A stretch of DNA of 8,744 nt from S143-63 sp964425855 (GCA_964425855.1 CAYROE010000052.1:1-8744); one strand, 5' to 3'. Positions 1 to 5,771 are shown, counted from the first letter of the stretch. The notes: generated by a model not told the origin, from the sequence alone. Program-made: numbers and translations.

Positions 1-19
1 CGGCAGGATCAACCGGAGT
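1..19 (-). rRNA. rrs: 16S rRNA, 5' end only (partial)
   Basis: Read on the minus strand, these bases give ACTCCGGTTGATCCTGCCG, the near-universal start of archaeal small-subunit rRNA. The gene runs out of the window to the left, so only the 5' terminus is seen. The exact mature end (A at 19 or 20) rests on the usual archaeal start and cannot be fixed here. The upstream leader and promoters therefore lie at increasing coordinates. Confidence 0.95.
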
Positions 20-132
20 TACGGCCGCGGCTGCTCCCGCAGCCTGAGGGCTGGGCGCAGCCGTGGGCCGCCTATTCGTGGGCCCAGGCCCGCCCGGGCT
101 AGCAGGCGGGCTTGTCTCGGAGCCCCATGTCA

Positions 133-175
133 GGCCTGAACTTCCCCGGGATAGATTCCCGGGGGTGTTCAGGCC
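133..175 (-). other. long hairpin in pre-16S leader
   Basis: GGCCTGAAC (133-141) is the exact reverse complement of GTTCAGGCC (167-175). Inside it, after a 2x2 internal loop, CCCCGGGA (144-151) pairs with TCCCGGGG (157-164) around a 5-nt loop. In total there are 17 pairs in 43 nt, the strongest local hairpin in the leader. Its place between the likely promoters and the mature 16S 5' end suggests a role in rRNA folding, antitermination or processing, but that is inference. Because the arms pair locally, this element may compete with the long-range 16S processing stem. Confidence 0.7.
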
Positions 176-199
176 CCCATATCTCAGCGTAATTGTTTC

Positions 200-236
200 C
201 GGCGCGCCGTGTTGCGTGTTTCACCCCGGCGCGCCG
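200..236 (-). other. hairpin built from two copies of a palindromic 10-mer
   Basis: CGGCGCGCCG occurs at 200-209 and again at 227-236. Because the 10-mer is its own reverse complement, the two copies are at once a direct and an inverted repeat. They can form a 10-bp all-GC stem with a 17-nt loop (210-226). The element sits just downstream, on the minus strand, of a TATA-like box at 261-270, close to where transcription from that box would start. It may be the 5' cap of the primary rRNA transcript or a protein-binding site. The function is not known. Confidence 0.65.
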
Positions 237-260
237 AGAGTAGTCTGTATGTCGGGGAGG

Positions 261-277
261 GGATATAATGTTTTTGG
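261..277 (-). promoter_or_regulatory. candidate proximal rRNA promoter (TATA/BRE)
   Basis: On the minus strand the sequence reads CCCAAAAACATTATATCC. It combines a TATA-like core (ATTATAT) with an A-rich stretch at the BRE position. Archaeal start sites lie about 25 nt downstream of the TATA centre, which would put the start near 240, just before the GC-rich hairpin at 200-236. This is one of three AT-rich boxes upstream of 16S, and the sequence does not show which is used. Confidence 0.45.
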
Positions 278-336
278 GTCGGTATGAGGGGTTCTAGTAT
301 TACCGTAACACGTGGATAACCCCTGGCTACATGATT

Positions 337-352
337 TATACCTGTTTCGGGG
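337..352 (-). promoter_or_regulatory. candidate rRNA promoter (TATA/BRE)
   Basis: The minus strand reads GAAACAGGTATAAATC. It has a good archaeal TATA element (TATAAAT) with a purine/A-rich BRE-like stretch just upstream. The predicted start is near 316, giving a leader of roughly 300 nt that would include all the hairpins listed. By core sequence it is the best TATA match in the first 670 bases. Assignment to the rRNA operon follows from orientation and position. Confidence 0.5.
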
Positions 353-440
353 TGCGGGGCGGTGCCGTCTAGCCAGGATTCTATAGGCTTGTAGGGGGTC
401 TCTTTCGGGGGTGTTCTTCGCTCTTTGAGAATAGAGTTGT

Positions 441-535
441 GCCCGCGGCTGGAGGCTATAGGAGTCATCCATGGACACTCTTCCTCGGGGCTTTGCCCCG
501 CGTCCTCCCCGCGCCGCCGCCGGGAAGCCGCGGGC
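441..535 (-). ncRNA. structured block upstream of rRNA, possible small RNA or distal leader domain
   Basis: GCCCGCGGCT (441-450) and AGCCGCGGGC (526-535) are exact reverse complements and can close a 10-bp stem. Nested inside are GGAGG (451-455) opposite CCTCC (504-508), and a perfect 6-bp hairpin with a 3-nt loop (486-491 with 495-500). A TATA-like box at 563-570 on the same strand would start transcription near 540, just ahead of the closing stem. I do not recognise the RNase P, SRP or tRNA signatures in it. It could be an independent small RNA, the 5' domain of a long pre-rRNA, or simply a GC-rich spacer. Confidence 0.3.
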
Positions 536-562
536 CATTAATAGTATGTTTGGTTTGGAGGG

Positions 563-575
563 GATAAAGTATTGG
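563..575 (-). promoter_or_regulatory. candidate distal promoter (TATA-like)
   Basis: The minus strand reads CCAATACTTTATC, with CTTTATC as a TATA-like core. The predicted start lies near 540, at the edge of the structured block 441-535. It could drive that block or a longer form of the rRNA transcript. The core is weaker than the box at 337-352. Confidence 0.35.
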
Positions 576-670
576 TTCTAGTGGATGCGGCGGGCTCGGC
601 CCTGCGCGGGGTCTTCACCTAGAAGAGCCGTCCTCGTGTGGACAGGGTCTATCCGCCCTTTCGAGCCTCG
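571..670. other. intergenic stretch between methyltransferase end and distal promoter
   Basis: No gene is supported here. A small perfect hairpin lies at 612-626 (TCTTC, loop ACCTA, GAAGA) downstream of the methyltransferase stop. No long T-run follows it on the minus strand, so it is not a clear terminator. I found no tRNA-like T-arm or other known RNA signature. Confidence 0.4.
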
Positions 671-1306
671 TCATTGTCCCGCCATTATACATACGAATCC
701 CTCCCCGCCCCTATATTTGCGTGGCTCCTCTGGAACAGGTTTGTCGGCTGGACCATAGGTTAATGTACCGCGTATTAATCTCGGTCTCAGGCCGATGTGA
801 CGGATAAGCGATACTGTTTCCTGGACAGTGTAGAATTTTGCCTTGGAGTAAAACACGTGCCCCTCTCGACCCTTCTTTGTATAATAATTGCCCCACGCCG
901 AGTCTCTAGGTACAATGCATGCTATGAGCCGTCCTTCTTTTCTCAGAACCCTTATAGCTTCTTTCAGTAACAATAGTGGATCATCGACAAAGCACAGGGT
1001 TACTATCAATAAGACAGTATCAAAGACCGAGCTACGAAACGGTAAACGCTCACCTCTTCCCAAGACAACATCTATGCCTCTTCTACTAGCATACTCTATC
1101 ATCCTATATGCCGGGTCGATCCCATATCTGCATCCAAGCCTGCTGGCAAACCATCCAGTTCCAACACCTATCTCCAGGCACGTTGCAAGATCCGTGCCCA
1201 GAATACTCGTAAGTAGACGCAACTCGTTCTCAGCCGTTATTCTATGCTCCTCATACCACTTATCATACCGCTCTGCCATCTCGTCAAATATCTTCCAACT
1301 TGCCAA
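671..1306 (-). CDS. class I SAM-dependent methyltransferase
   Basis: A 211-residue protein when begun at TTG 1306. It has the Rossmann methyltransferase core: LEIGVGTG (about residues 44-51) is the glycine-rich SAM-binding motif I, GIDPAYRMIEYA (62-73) supplies the acidic residue after strand 2, and LPFRSSVFDTVLL (88-100) with VLRKEGRLI (120-128) match motifs of the small Methyltransf_11 group. The substrate is not evident. I chose TTG 1306 because GGGGAG lies 4 nt upstream (1316-1311) and the next residues, FDEMAERYDKWYEEH, look like the family's usual N-terminus. ATG 1279 is the alternative. The frame stays open upstream to 1594, but that part has no family resemblance. The gene lies upstream of the rRNA promoters on the same strand, with no sign of co-function. 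Confidence 0.85.
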   Translation of the reverse strand: MASWKIFDEMAERYDKWYEEHRITAENELRLLTSILGTDLATCLEIGVGTGWFASRLGCRYGIDPAYRMIEYASRRGIDVVLGRGERLPFRSSVFDTVLLIVTLCFVDDPLLLLKEAIRVLRKEGRLIACIVPRDSAWGNYYTKKGREGHVFYSKAKFYTVQETVSLIRHIGLRPRLIRGTLTYGPADKPVPEEPRKYRGGEGFVCIMAGQ

Positions 1307-1343
1307 AAAGCTCCCCAAATAAAGATTATACCTGCAGGAGACC

Positions 1344-1354
1344 GTTAAAGATAA
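1344..1354 (-). promoter_or_regulatory. candidate promoter of the methyltransferase gene
   Basis: The minus strand reads GTTATCTTTAAC, a TATA-like stretch whose predicted start (near 1323) would leave a short 5' leader. That leader would contain the GGGGAG ribosome-binding site before TTG 1306. This supports the short form of the gene, because the longer open frame would begin far upstream of the promoter. Confidence 0.35.
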
Positions 1355-1550
1355 CTCTGGGGGATGTCTAGGCAGGGACGTTCCGAGCACCATGCAATGA
1401 CGAAGGTCTGGAGCGAGAGGAACCCCTATACCATGTAACGTATAGATCGTTAACAGCCTAGAAGCAGGGTGCTCTCTGCAACGAGTGTGAGGGAATAGCT
1501 TAATATCTACTCGTTTTACTGGATAATTGAGAACAATAGGATGGGAGCAA
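1355..1550. other. divergent intergenic stretch, no gene seen
   Basis: This stretch lies between the methyltransferase promoter (minus) and the membrane-protein promoter (plus). Short inverted repeats are present: TAACG/CGTTA at 1436-1440 and 1448-1452, and ACGAGT/ACTCGT bracketing about 1480-1515. Neither resembles a known RNA or a strong operator. The frame open on the minus strand here (to 1594) gives a protein-like translation with no recognisable features. Confidence 0.4.
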
Positions 1551-1560
1551 CTATATAAAT
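1551..1560 (+). promoter_or_regulatory. TATA box for the VTT/DedA-type gene
   Basis: CTATATAAAT is a near-ideal archaeal TATA element, preceded by GGGAGCAA at the BRE position. The predicted start is near 1582, which gives a leader of about 33 nt carrying GGTG (1604-1607) as ribosome-binding site 7 nt before ATG 1615. Confidence 0.6.
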
Positions 1561-1614
1561 ATCTGCCCCTCAAGCTAGGACTACTCATCCACAAATAGCC
1601 TGCGGTGCGACGAA

Positions 1615-2349
1615 ATGGATCTCATGAGCCTACTCACGGGCCTAGAGAAATATGGTCCGCCTGGACTCTTCCTAATGGCATTTATAACGAACCTCATACC
1701 AGGGTTTCCCGCATTATATTTAACATTCGTCGGGGCATACGGGGCACTTGTCCACGACCCAATTAAACAACTCATAGTAGTCATAAGCGCCGGAGTAGGG
1801 GCAGGCCTAGGAAAAGTGGTCGTCTTCTATACAAGCAACGTATTAGCAGGAAAATCCGAGACCATTAGAAGAAAGAGAGACGAGTATACATGGGTTATCA
1901 ACGAGTCTAAGAGGGGAGTATTCCTCCTAGTACTCTTATTCGCGTCCCTTCCCCTGCCAGATGATGTACTGTACATCCCTCTGGGGATCTCTGGATTTAA
2001 CCCGATTTGGTTCGCAACAGCAGTCATAATAGGAAAGATCCTCCTAACCGCTCTAGTATTATTCCTAGGCATGACCTACTGGGAACTCCTAGAAAAATAC
2101 TTTGGCTCCGAGACAGCTAACGGCCCCATAGCACTAGTAGGCATAGCGGTCGGAACAATTATAGTAACCGGGATAATCTTCTCAATAGACTGGAAAAGGA
2201 TCTATCTAACCTACAAGGAGAAGGGAATACTGAGGGGAACCTACGTCTTCCTTGAAGAACTCTTCTACGTATTCACGCTTAAACCCCTAAGAAAATGGCT
2301 CACAAAAAGAACCGCCTCAACAAATAACCCCCAGACGTCAACACAATAA
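1615..2349 (+). CDS. VTT/DedA-like integral membrane protein
   Basis: A 244-residue polytopic membrane protein with hydrophobic segments at about 17-46, 52-74, 102-120, 128-152 and 170-190. A basic stretch (84-101) lies between segments, and the tail is hydrophilic and rich in S/T/N/Q. The segment LFASLPLPDDVLYIPLGISGF (109-128 and on) resembles the conserved P..D..L.....G core of the DedA/VTT (SNARE-associated) family. The early LIPGFPALYL (27-36) could be the matching re-entrant helix. Bacterial and eukaryotic relatives act in lipid scrambling or undecaprenyl-phosphate flipping; the archaeal substrate is not established here. ATG 1615 is set by GGTG at 1604-1607 and the TATA box at 1551. 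Family membership is likely but not certain, and the last 15 residues look unstructured. Confidence 0.7.
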   Translation: MDLMSLLTGLEKYGPPGLFLMAFITNLIPGFPALYLTFVGAYGALVHDPIKQLIVVISAGVGAGLGKVVVFYTSNVLAGKSETIRRKRDEYTWVINESKRGVFLLVLLFASLPLPDDVLYIPLGISGFNPIWFATAVIIGKILLTALVLFLGMTYWELLEKYFGSETANGPIALVGIAVGTIIVTGIIFSIDWKRIYLTYKEKGILRGTYVFLEELFYVFTLKPLRKWLTKRTASTNNPQTSTQ

Positions 2350-2363
2350 CATTACAATAACCC

Positions 2364-2373
2364 TTTTCAAAAC
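2364..2373 (+). promoter_or_regulatory. candidate promoter of the small RNA at 2397
   Basis: CTTTTCAAAACTCC begins at 2363, and its AT-rich core TTTTCAAAAC is centred about 26 nt upstream of 2394. Its start site would therefore fall within a few bases of the GGGGC arm that opens the candidate small RNA. The ten bases TTCAAAACTC recur at 7158-7167 upstream of the acetyltransferase gene. The element also follows the DedA-like stop closely, so its T-stretch could instead help end that transcript. Confidence 0.35.
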
Positions 2374-2396
2374 TCCTAACAATCCTATTATACTCC

Positions 2397-2457
2397 GGGG
2401 CGATGGCGAGGATAGCGGTCTCCGAGATAATGAGGATAGATCAACCAGCGGAGCCCC
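2397..2457 (+). ncRNA. candidate C/D-box-like guide sRNA
   Basis: A layout typical of archaeal C/D guide RNAs is visible. Closing stem GGGGC (2397-2401) pairs with GCCCC (2453-2457). Between the arms lie a C-like box ATGGCGA (2403-2409), a 12-nt guide (2410-2421), a D'-like box CCGA (2422-2425), the 4-nt spacer GATA, a C'-like box ATGAGGA (2430-2436), a 12-nt guide TAGATCAACCAG (2437-2448) and a D-like box CGGA (2449-2452). The boxes differ from consensus RUGAUGA/CUGA. The usual U.U pair of the kink-turn is replaced by G-C in D'/C' (CCGA with AUGAGG, as in the U4 snRNA kink-turn) and by C-G in C/D. One base, G at the fourth position of the C box, spoils a tandem G.A pair. A T-rich stretch follows at 2478-2496. 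An ATG-started frame (2403-2570) overlaps it. Without transcript data this is a candidate only. Confidence 0.42.
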
Positions 2458-2633
2458 TCATAGCAGATAACAGAGACTTTTGCCGTTTCTTGTCTTATAG
2501 AACCCGATCAGCTATTGAAACCAGGCATAATATTAAGAATCCCAGAGAAACAGACAAAAACAATGTATGACAGTCCCGAATAATGCTCGAGCCATCCAAG
2601 CCGCTTAACTCCATAAACTAACGGTGTAAAACA
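2458..2633. other. intergenic stretch, no gene seen
   Basis: AT-rich spacer between the candidate small RNA and the winged-helix gene. The T-rich run at 2478-2496 may end the upstream transcript. An AT-rich box at 2526-2537 and a weaker one near 2603-2609 are possible promoter cores for the next gene. GGTG at 2623-2626 is its likely ribosome-binding site. No tRNA, repeat array or other element is evident. Confidence 0.4.
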
Positions 2634-3287
2634 ATGAAGCTAAGCCCGGCAAAGGCATTCATAGCACGCTACGGAGAAAGAGGCTACCTAGTACTAAAAG
2701 CAATACTAGAGGCTCGAGCCCATGCCTGGACAGGAACAGAGCTCGGAGACTTCTCCTATAGACACGTAAAAGAGGCTATAGAAAAATACGGCCTATCATA
2801 CAATCCCTCGCCACTTCTAAGAAAACTCGAAAAAGAATACGGCTTGATAGAAACAACGTATCGCTCATCGACACAGCACTGGTGGCGTATAATCAACCCA
2901 AATGAATTAGAGCGTGCAGTAAAAGAGTACGAAGGAAAAGAAGACGAATCAGATGGATACGAGGAGGACTACAGGGCTCGCATGCTCAGGATACAGTTCC
3001 TGAGTCTTGATCCCGAAAGAATACTTGAGACACTACAAAACCTGTCTCGAAGAAAAAGACTATCATCATATGAAAAGAAGCTCCTCAGACAGATAGTCTT
3101 CGAAGATCTCCCCCACATAGTATCGTTCCTAGAGCAGGCCTCAGCCGAATATCCCTCCGAACTCTCAAGAGAGATCGCAATGGCAGAAGCTATAATCTCC
3201 GCTGCAGAATCACTTGTAGCTGGAAGAAAATCGCCTGGAGCAATTCGTCTCAAAAGAAATAATATACCTACAAGACTCCTCGACTAA
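2634..3287 (+). CDS. winged-helix domain protein of unknown function
   Basis: A 217-residue protein I do not recognise. Residues about 15-95 read as a winged helix-turn-helix: GYLVLKAILEA (17-27), a second helix around YRHVKEAIEKYG (42-53), a candidate recognition helix SPLLRKLEKEYG (59-70), then a wing ending in TQHWWRIINP (80-89). An acidic linker (99-112) joins it to a mostly helical, charged C-terminal half (113-197) that could mediate self-association. DNA binding is inferred from the fold pattern only. ATG 2634 follows GGTG (2623-2626) by 7 nt. The 3' end overlaps the convergent phosphopantothenate synthetase gene by 20 nt, so the two transcripts must run into each other. A regulatory link to that operon is possible but unproven. 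It carries no transposase, nuclease or enzyme motif I can see. Confidence 0.75.
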   Translation: MKLSPAKAFIARYGERGYLVLKAILEARAHAWTGTELGDFSYRHVKEAIEKYGLSYNPSPLLRKLEKEYGLIETTYRSSTQHWWRIINPNELERAVKEYEGKEDESDGYEEDYRARMLRIQFLSLDPERILETLQNLSRRKRLSSYEKKLLRQIVFEDLPHIVSFLEQASAEYPSELSREIAMAEAIISAAESLVAGRKSPGAIRLKRNNIPTRLLD

Positions 3288-4053
3288 CGGCAAACTCTAA
3301 TCTATCGAGGAGTGCTTTAAACGCCTGCTTCAATACAAGCTTATTATCATAATCGGAGATAAGTCTCATCGCCTCCTCCTTATCTTCACGCAACTGCTCA
3401 ACATATCTAATAATATTCCTTGTCGCCCGTATCGCATCATCAACAACCGTGACCGTGGCCTTCTGAGCAGTCCTGCTGAAGGGATTAAGATCTATTGCAG
3501 CCACCTTTTTACCCCATCGTACGAGTGCCTCTGTCCGGTCACCATCCTCTATTGCTAAAAGCACGAAGTCAGCTGATGCAATACCTTTCCTGCAGACAAT
3601 TCCCCTCTTACTTTCAAGCCCTGGAACATTTGTTTTCTCACAATCAGGAGGAAGAATACGTTCTACACCGTACTCTCTGAGGAACTCGTAAATTCTCACA
3701 ATCCTCTCCTCTGTCCTATGAAACAAGTTAACCTCGACATAGGCACCGGAAACTCTTGAGAGCTCAGCAATATCATCGGGGGCTAACGCAGCATAGTTTC
3801 CGTTCACACTGATAATGGGCCTGTTGGATGCCACGAGATACGCTGCAACAACTTTTTCAGCGTAGTCGGCGAACTCATGAGTTTTTTCTCCCAGCAGATA
3901 ATCGAATGCTTCGCCACGTCCATGCGCTATTAGCCCATGGAGTACAACTATTCCCTTTCTATACCCTTCAACTATCTTTTCCCTTGTCATCAGCGAGTGA
4001 TATCTCGGATGAGACTTGGGGATATCCGTCACTCCACCACACCCTTGGACCAT
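3268..4053 (-). CDS. 4-phosphopantoate--beta-alanine ligase (phosphopantothenate synthetase)
   Basis: This is the archaeal enzyme that joins 4-phosphopantoate and beta-alanine using ATP to give 4'-phosphopantothenate, replacing bacterial PanC. The 261 residues match the family (formerly DUF137) throughout. DIPKSHPRY (10-18) is the conserved N-terminus, followed by GLIAHGRGEAFDYLLGE (40-56), SVNGNYAALAP (82-92), NLFHRTEER (109-117), DGDRTEALVRWGK (170-182) and IDLNPFSRTAQ (187-197). The start is uncertain. ATG 4053 is the first possible, because a TAA lies 15 nt upstream in frame, and GGAGGT is 15 nt before it. GTG 4032, preceded by GGTG, would place only two residues before DIPKSH and fits the family length better. 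The first 65-86 nt overlap the pantoate kinase gene in another frame. It is the last gene of the operon and ends in TAG within the convergent winged-helix gene. Confidence 0.93.
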   Translation of the reverse strand: MVQGCGGVTDIPKSHPRYHSLMTREKIVEGYRKGIVVLHGLIAHGRGEAFDYLLGEKTHEFADYAEKVVAAYLVASNRPIISVNGNYAALAPDDIAELSRVSGAYVEVNLFHRTEERIVRIYEFLREYGVERILPPDCEKTNVPGLESKRGIVCRKGIASADFVLLAIEDGDRTEALVRWGKKVAAIDLNPFSRTAQKATVTVVDDAIRATRNIIRYVEQLREDKEEAMRLISDYDNKLVLKQAFKALLDRLEFAVSRGVL

Positions 4054-4873
4054 GCTCGCTTGGCATTAACCTCCTTACATGATATCTCTCGGCCAACAAT
4101 ATATCTCTCGCATCCAGAAACTGATCTGCCTCGATAAAAAGCACTAACAGCTTTTTCTTGACATAATATCCAATTAGCCCCGGTAGCCTAGAAAGAAACT
4201 CTTTGTCTATGCCAGTAGTAGCTAGGAGCTTCATCTGCTCTGTGAATCGCTGGGATTCCTCTATAAATGACTCGACTGTCTTATCGTCGCGTATTCTCAA
4301 TATCGAGTTGAGAGCAAGATCTCTTCCATACTCTATATACCGTTGCCTCAGTAATTCCCTGGTATGCATGGATTCTCCTAACTCAACAACTAGTAACTCG
4401 ATACTCGATGGGAACGAAATACAGTCTGTCCTACCTATTCCAGGAGCCCCAGGCTGGTATCTTATAACGACTCCAATACCACAGGATACCGATAATACGT
4501 CTCCCAGCCCTGTTCTCTCCTCTATCTCTGCACGATGCGCCGCCCGAAGCGCGTCCATATAACTTAGCCCATTCATTGGAGCTGTCGCTAGAGCATAAGT
4601 TACAGCTGAGGCGGCACTTACAGCGTATCCTTTAGCCGGCGGAAGCGGTGCTCTAATAATAGATGGATGCTCCTCTACTCTGAGAATTGAAGCAGTTCTC
4701 CTCATAGTGGATGTAGTTAGGGGCTTGTCTCCTGGAACACATGTCTCAAAACGTGGTTCGACAGCTATTCCTACACCTAATGACCCTGTTGACAGATAGG
4801 AGCTTGTATACACCGGGACAAAAATTGAAGTTACGTGGTGGGGTGAAGACGCACACCACGCCACGGCAGGCAC
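3968..4873 (-). CDS. pantoate kinase (GHMP kinase family)
   Basis: Phosphorylates pantoate with ATP to 4-phosphopantoate, the step before phosphopantothenate synthetase in archaeal CoA synthesis. The 301 residues show the family's marks: SPHHVTSIFVP (10-20) and TGSLGVGIAV (29-38) at the N-terminus, the GHMP ATP-binding loop LPPAKGYAVSAASA (77-90), and RTGLGDVLS (120-128). The start is GTG. GTG 4873 is the longest choice because an in-frame TGA lies 9 nt upstream. GTG 4864 has GGTG 6 nt before it and may be the real one. A 58-nt gap separates it from nadE, the only real spacer in the operon. The last 28 residues are read from DNA that also encodes the N-terminus of the next enzyme, and they look low-complexity and family-unlike. 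A third GHMP motif is not obvious to me. Confidence 0.9.
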   Translation of the reverse strand: MPAVAWCASSPHHVTSIFVPVYTSSYLSTGSLGVGIAVEPRFETCVPGDKPLTTSTMRRTASILRVEEHPSIIRAPLPPAKGYAVSAASAVTYALATAPMNGLSYMDALRAAHRAEIEERTGLGDVLSVSCGIGVVIRYQPGAPGIGRTDCISFPSSIELLVVELGESMHTRELLRQRYIEYGRDLALNSILRIRDDKTVESFIEESQRFTEQMKLLATTGIDKEFLSRLPGLIGYYVKKKLLVLFIEADQFLDARDILLAERYHVRRLMPSEHGPRVWWSDGYPQVSSEISLADDKGKDS

Positions 4874-4931
4874 CTTTGTAGATCAGACTTGCACAGACGT
4901 GGCATTCTCCTACTGGATGCATTAGTAGATA

Positions 4932-5771
4932 CTAGCTCCTAGCAATGATATCCAGGGGAGGTGTTGGCGGCATCCTTCTCTTGTGCTCGGACTTAACGTA
5001 TAGCTCGTAGACTCTCCTCGCTTTTTCTAGCGATATACCTGTGTAATCAGGTATTTTTTCTAATGGTATGTTTTTGTCGAACAACGAATAGAGTATGACG
5101 TCTATTTCGTCATATGATATACCGAGCTCACCCTCCGCTGTCTGGCCTGGCCAGAGCCTAGGACTACTCGGCTTGAAGGCTATGTCACGAGGTACTCCCA
5201 GATACTCGGCGAGTCTCCTCACCTGGCTCTTATAGAGTATACCGATCGGCAACATGTCCACGGCTCCGTCGCCGTACTTTGTAAAGTAGCCTATTAGGAT
5301 CTCGCTTCTATCACCAGTACCTGCAACGAGAAGGTTGTTCTTATTGGCATAGTAGTATAGTGTAGTCATCCTAATCCTTGCCCTAAGGTTTCCAAGGGGA
5401 ACCTTGTCTTTCTCCTCGTCCTCGTATATTGGTAAGCTCGACTTGTAGACGTCGACTATAGGAGAGATATTAACTATATGTGTTTTTACGCCTACTAGCT
5501 CTGTAAGATTCTTTGCATCTTCGACATCTTTACTTGGCGTTACAAGAGCATCTGGCATTATGAGTGCTGTTACCCTGTCTTTGCCTAGAGCCTTTACGGA
5601 TAAGAAGAGCACCGTCGCTGAGTCTACTCCTCCACTAACTCCTAGTACTACTCCTTTGGCTCCAGCACTCTCTACTTGATCAGCTATGAATTCCGCTATC
5701 TTCTCAGCCGTCTTCTCGTAATCTATCGAGACAACGTCGCTAATCGTTATCCTCTCCACCAACCCCATCAC
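4932..5771 (-). CDS. nadE: NH3-dependent NAD+ synthetase
   Basis: Makes NAD+ from deamido-NAD+, ATP and ammonia, the last step of NAD synthesis. The 279 residues form a single N-type ATP pyrophosphatase domain. SGGVDSA (46-52) is the PP-loop, followed by NLRARIRM (about 127-134) and the block GTGDRSEILIGYFTKYGDG near 150-168, which binds substrate and ATP. The conserved LWPGQTAEGELG comes near 206-217. There is no glutaminase (nitrilase) domain, so it must use free ammonia or a separate donor. The gene overlaps the coaBC stop: GTG 5771 and ATG 5768 (the latter in TGATG) are both possible. GTG 5759, with GGTGAT 7 nt upstream, is a third choice. Such overlap implies translational coupling with coaBC. 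Confidence 0.95.
   Translation of the reverse strand: MMGLVERITISDVVSIDYEKTAEKIAEFIADQVESAGAKGVVLGVSGGVDSATVLFLSVKALGKDRVTALIMPDALVTPSKDVEDAKNLTELVGVKTHIVNISPIVDVYKSSLPIYEDEEKDKVPLGNLRARIRMTTLYYYANKNNLLVAGTGDRSEILIGYFTKYGDGAVDMLPIGILYKSQVRRLAEYLGVPRDIAFKPSSPRLWPGQTAEGELGISYDEIDVILYSLFDKNIPLEKIPDYTGISLEKARRVYELYVKSEHKRRMPPTPPLDIIARS

Larger units (their letters stand above)
20..240 (-). other. pre-16S rRNA leader with serial hairpins
   Basis: This is the GC-rich stretch directly upstream of 16S. Inverted repeats seen, read on plus coordinates, are 29-34 with 39-44 (GGCTGC/GCAGCC), 49-53 with 58-62 (GGCTG/CAGCC), 88-94 with 105-111 (GCCCGCC/GGCGGGC), plus the two larger hairpins listed separately. 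Archaeal pre-16S leaders usually contain the 5' strand of a long processing stem that carries a bulge-helix-bulge cut by the splicing endonuclease. The matching 3' strand would lie beyond the other end of 16S, outside the window, so which bases form that stem cannot be told. The open frames crossing this region have no recognisable protein features. Confidence 0.7.

Noticed and set aside
184..538. Arginine- and proline-rich minus-strand frames in the rRNA leader
   Set aside because: They are open only because the stretch is GC-rich. They overlap strong RNA hairpins and the promoter boxes and have no protein motifs.
571..670. Possible tRNA or other stable RNA near the methyltransferase 3' end
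   Set aside because: Short hairpins occur, but no GTTCRA T-arm, acceptor stem pair or anticodon arm could be assembled on either strand.
888..1322. Plus-strand 144-codon frame opposite the methyltransferase
   Set aside because: It is a shadow antisense to a gene with clear SAM-binding motifs, and its translation has low-complexity serine-rich character.
1390..1425. ATGACGA resembling a C box in the divergent spacer
   Set aside because: No matching D, C' or D' boxes at guide-length spacing and no closing stem were found.
1307..1594. N-terminal extension of the methyltransferase frame on the minus strand
   Set aside because: The added 96 residues show no methyltransferase or other features. 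They would cross the likely promoter, and a TTG with GGGGAG upstream lies at the expected family N-terminus.
2403..2570. ATG-started 55-codon frame (MARIAVSEIM...) in the spacer before the winged-helix gene
   Set aside because: Its start coincides with the C-like box of the candidate guide RNA, there is no clear ribosome-binding site at a normal distance, and the translation resembles no family beyond a faint likeness to the start of a CBS domain. It remains the main alternative reading of that stretch.
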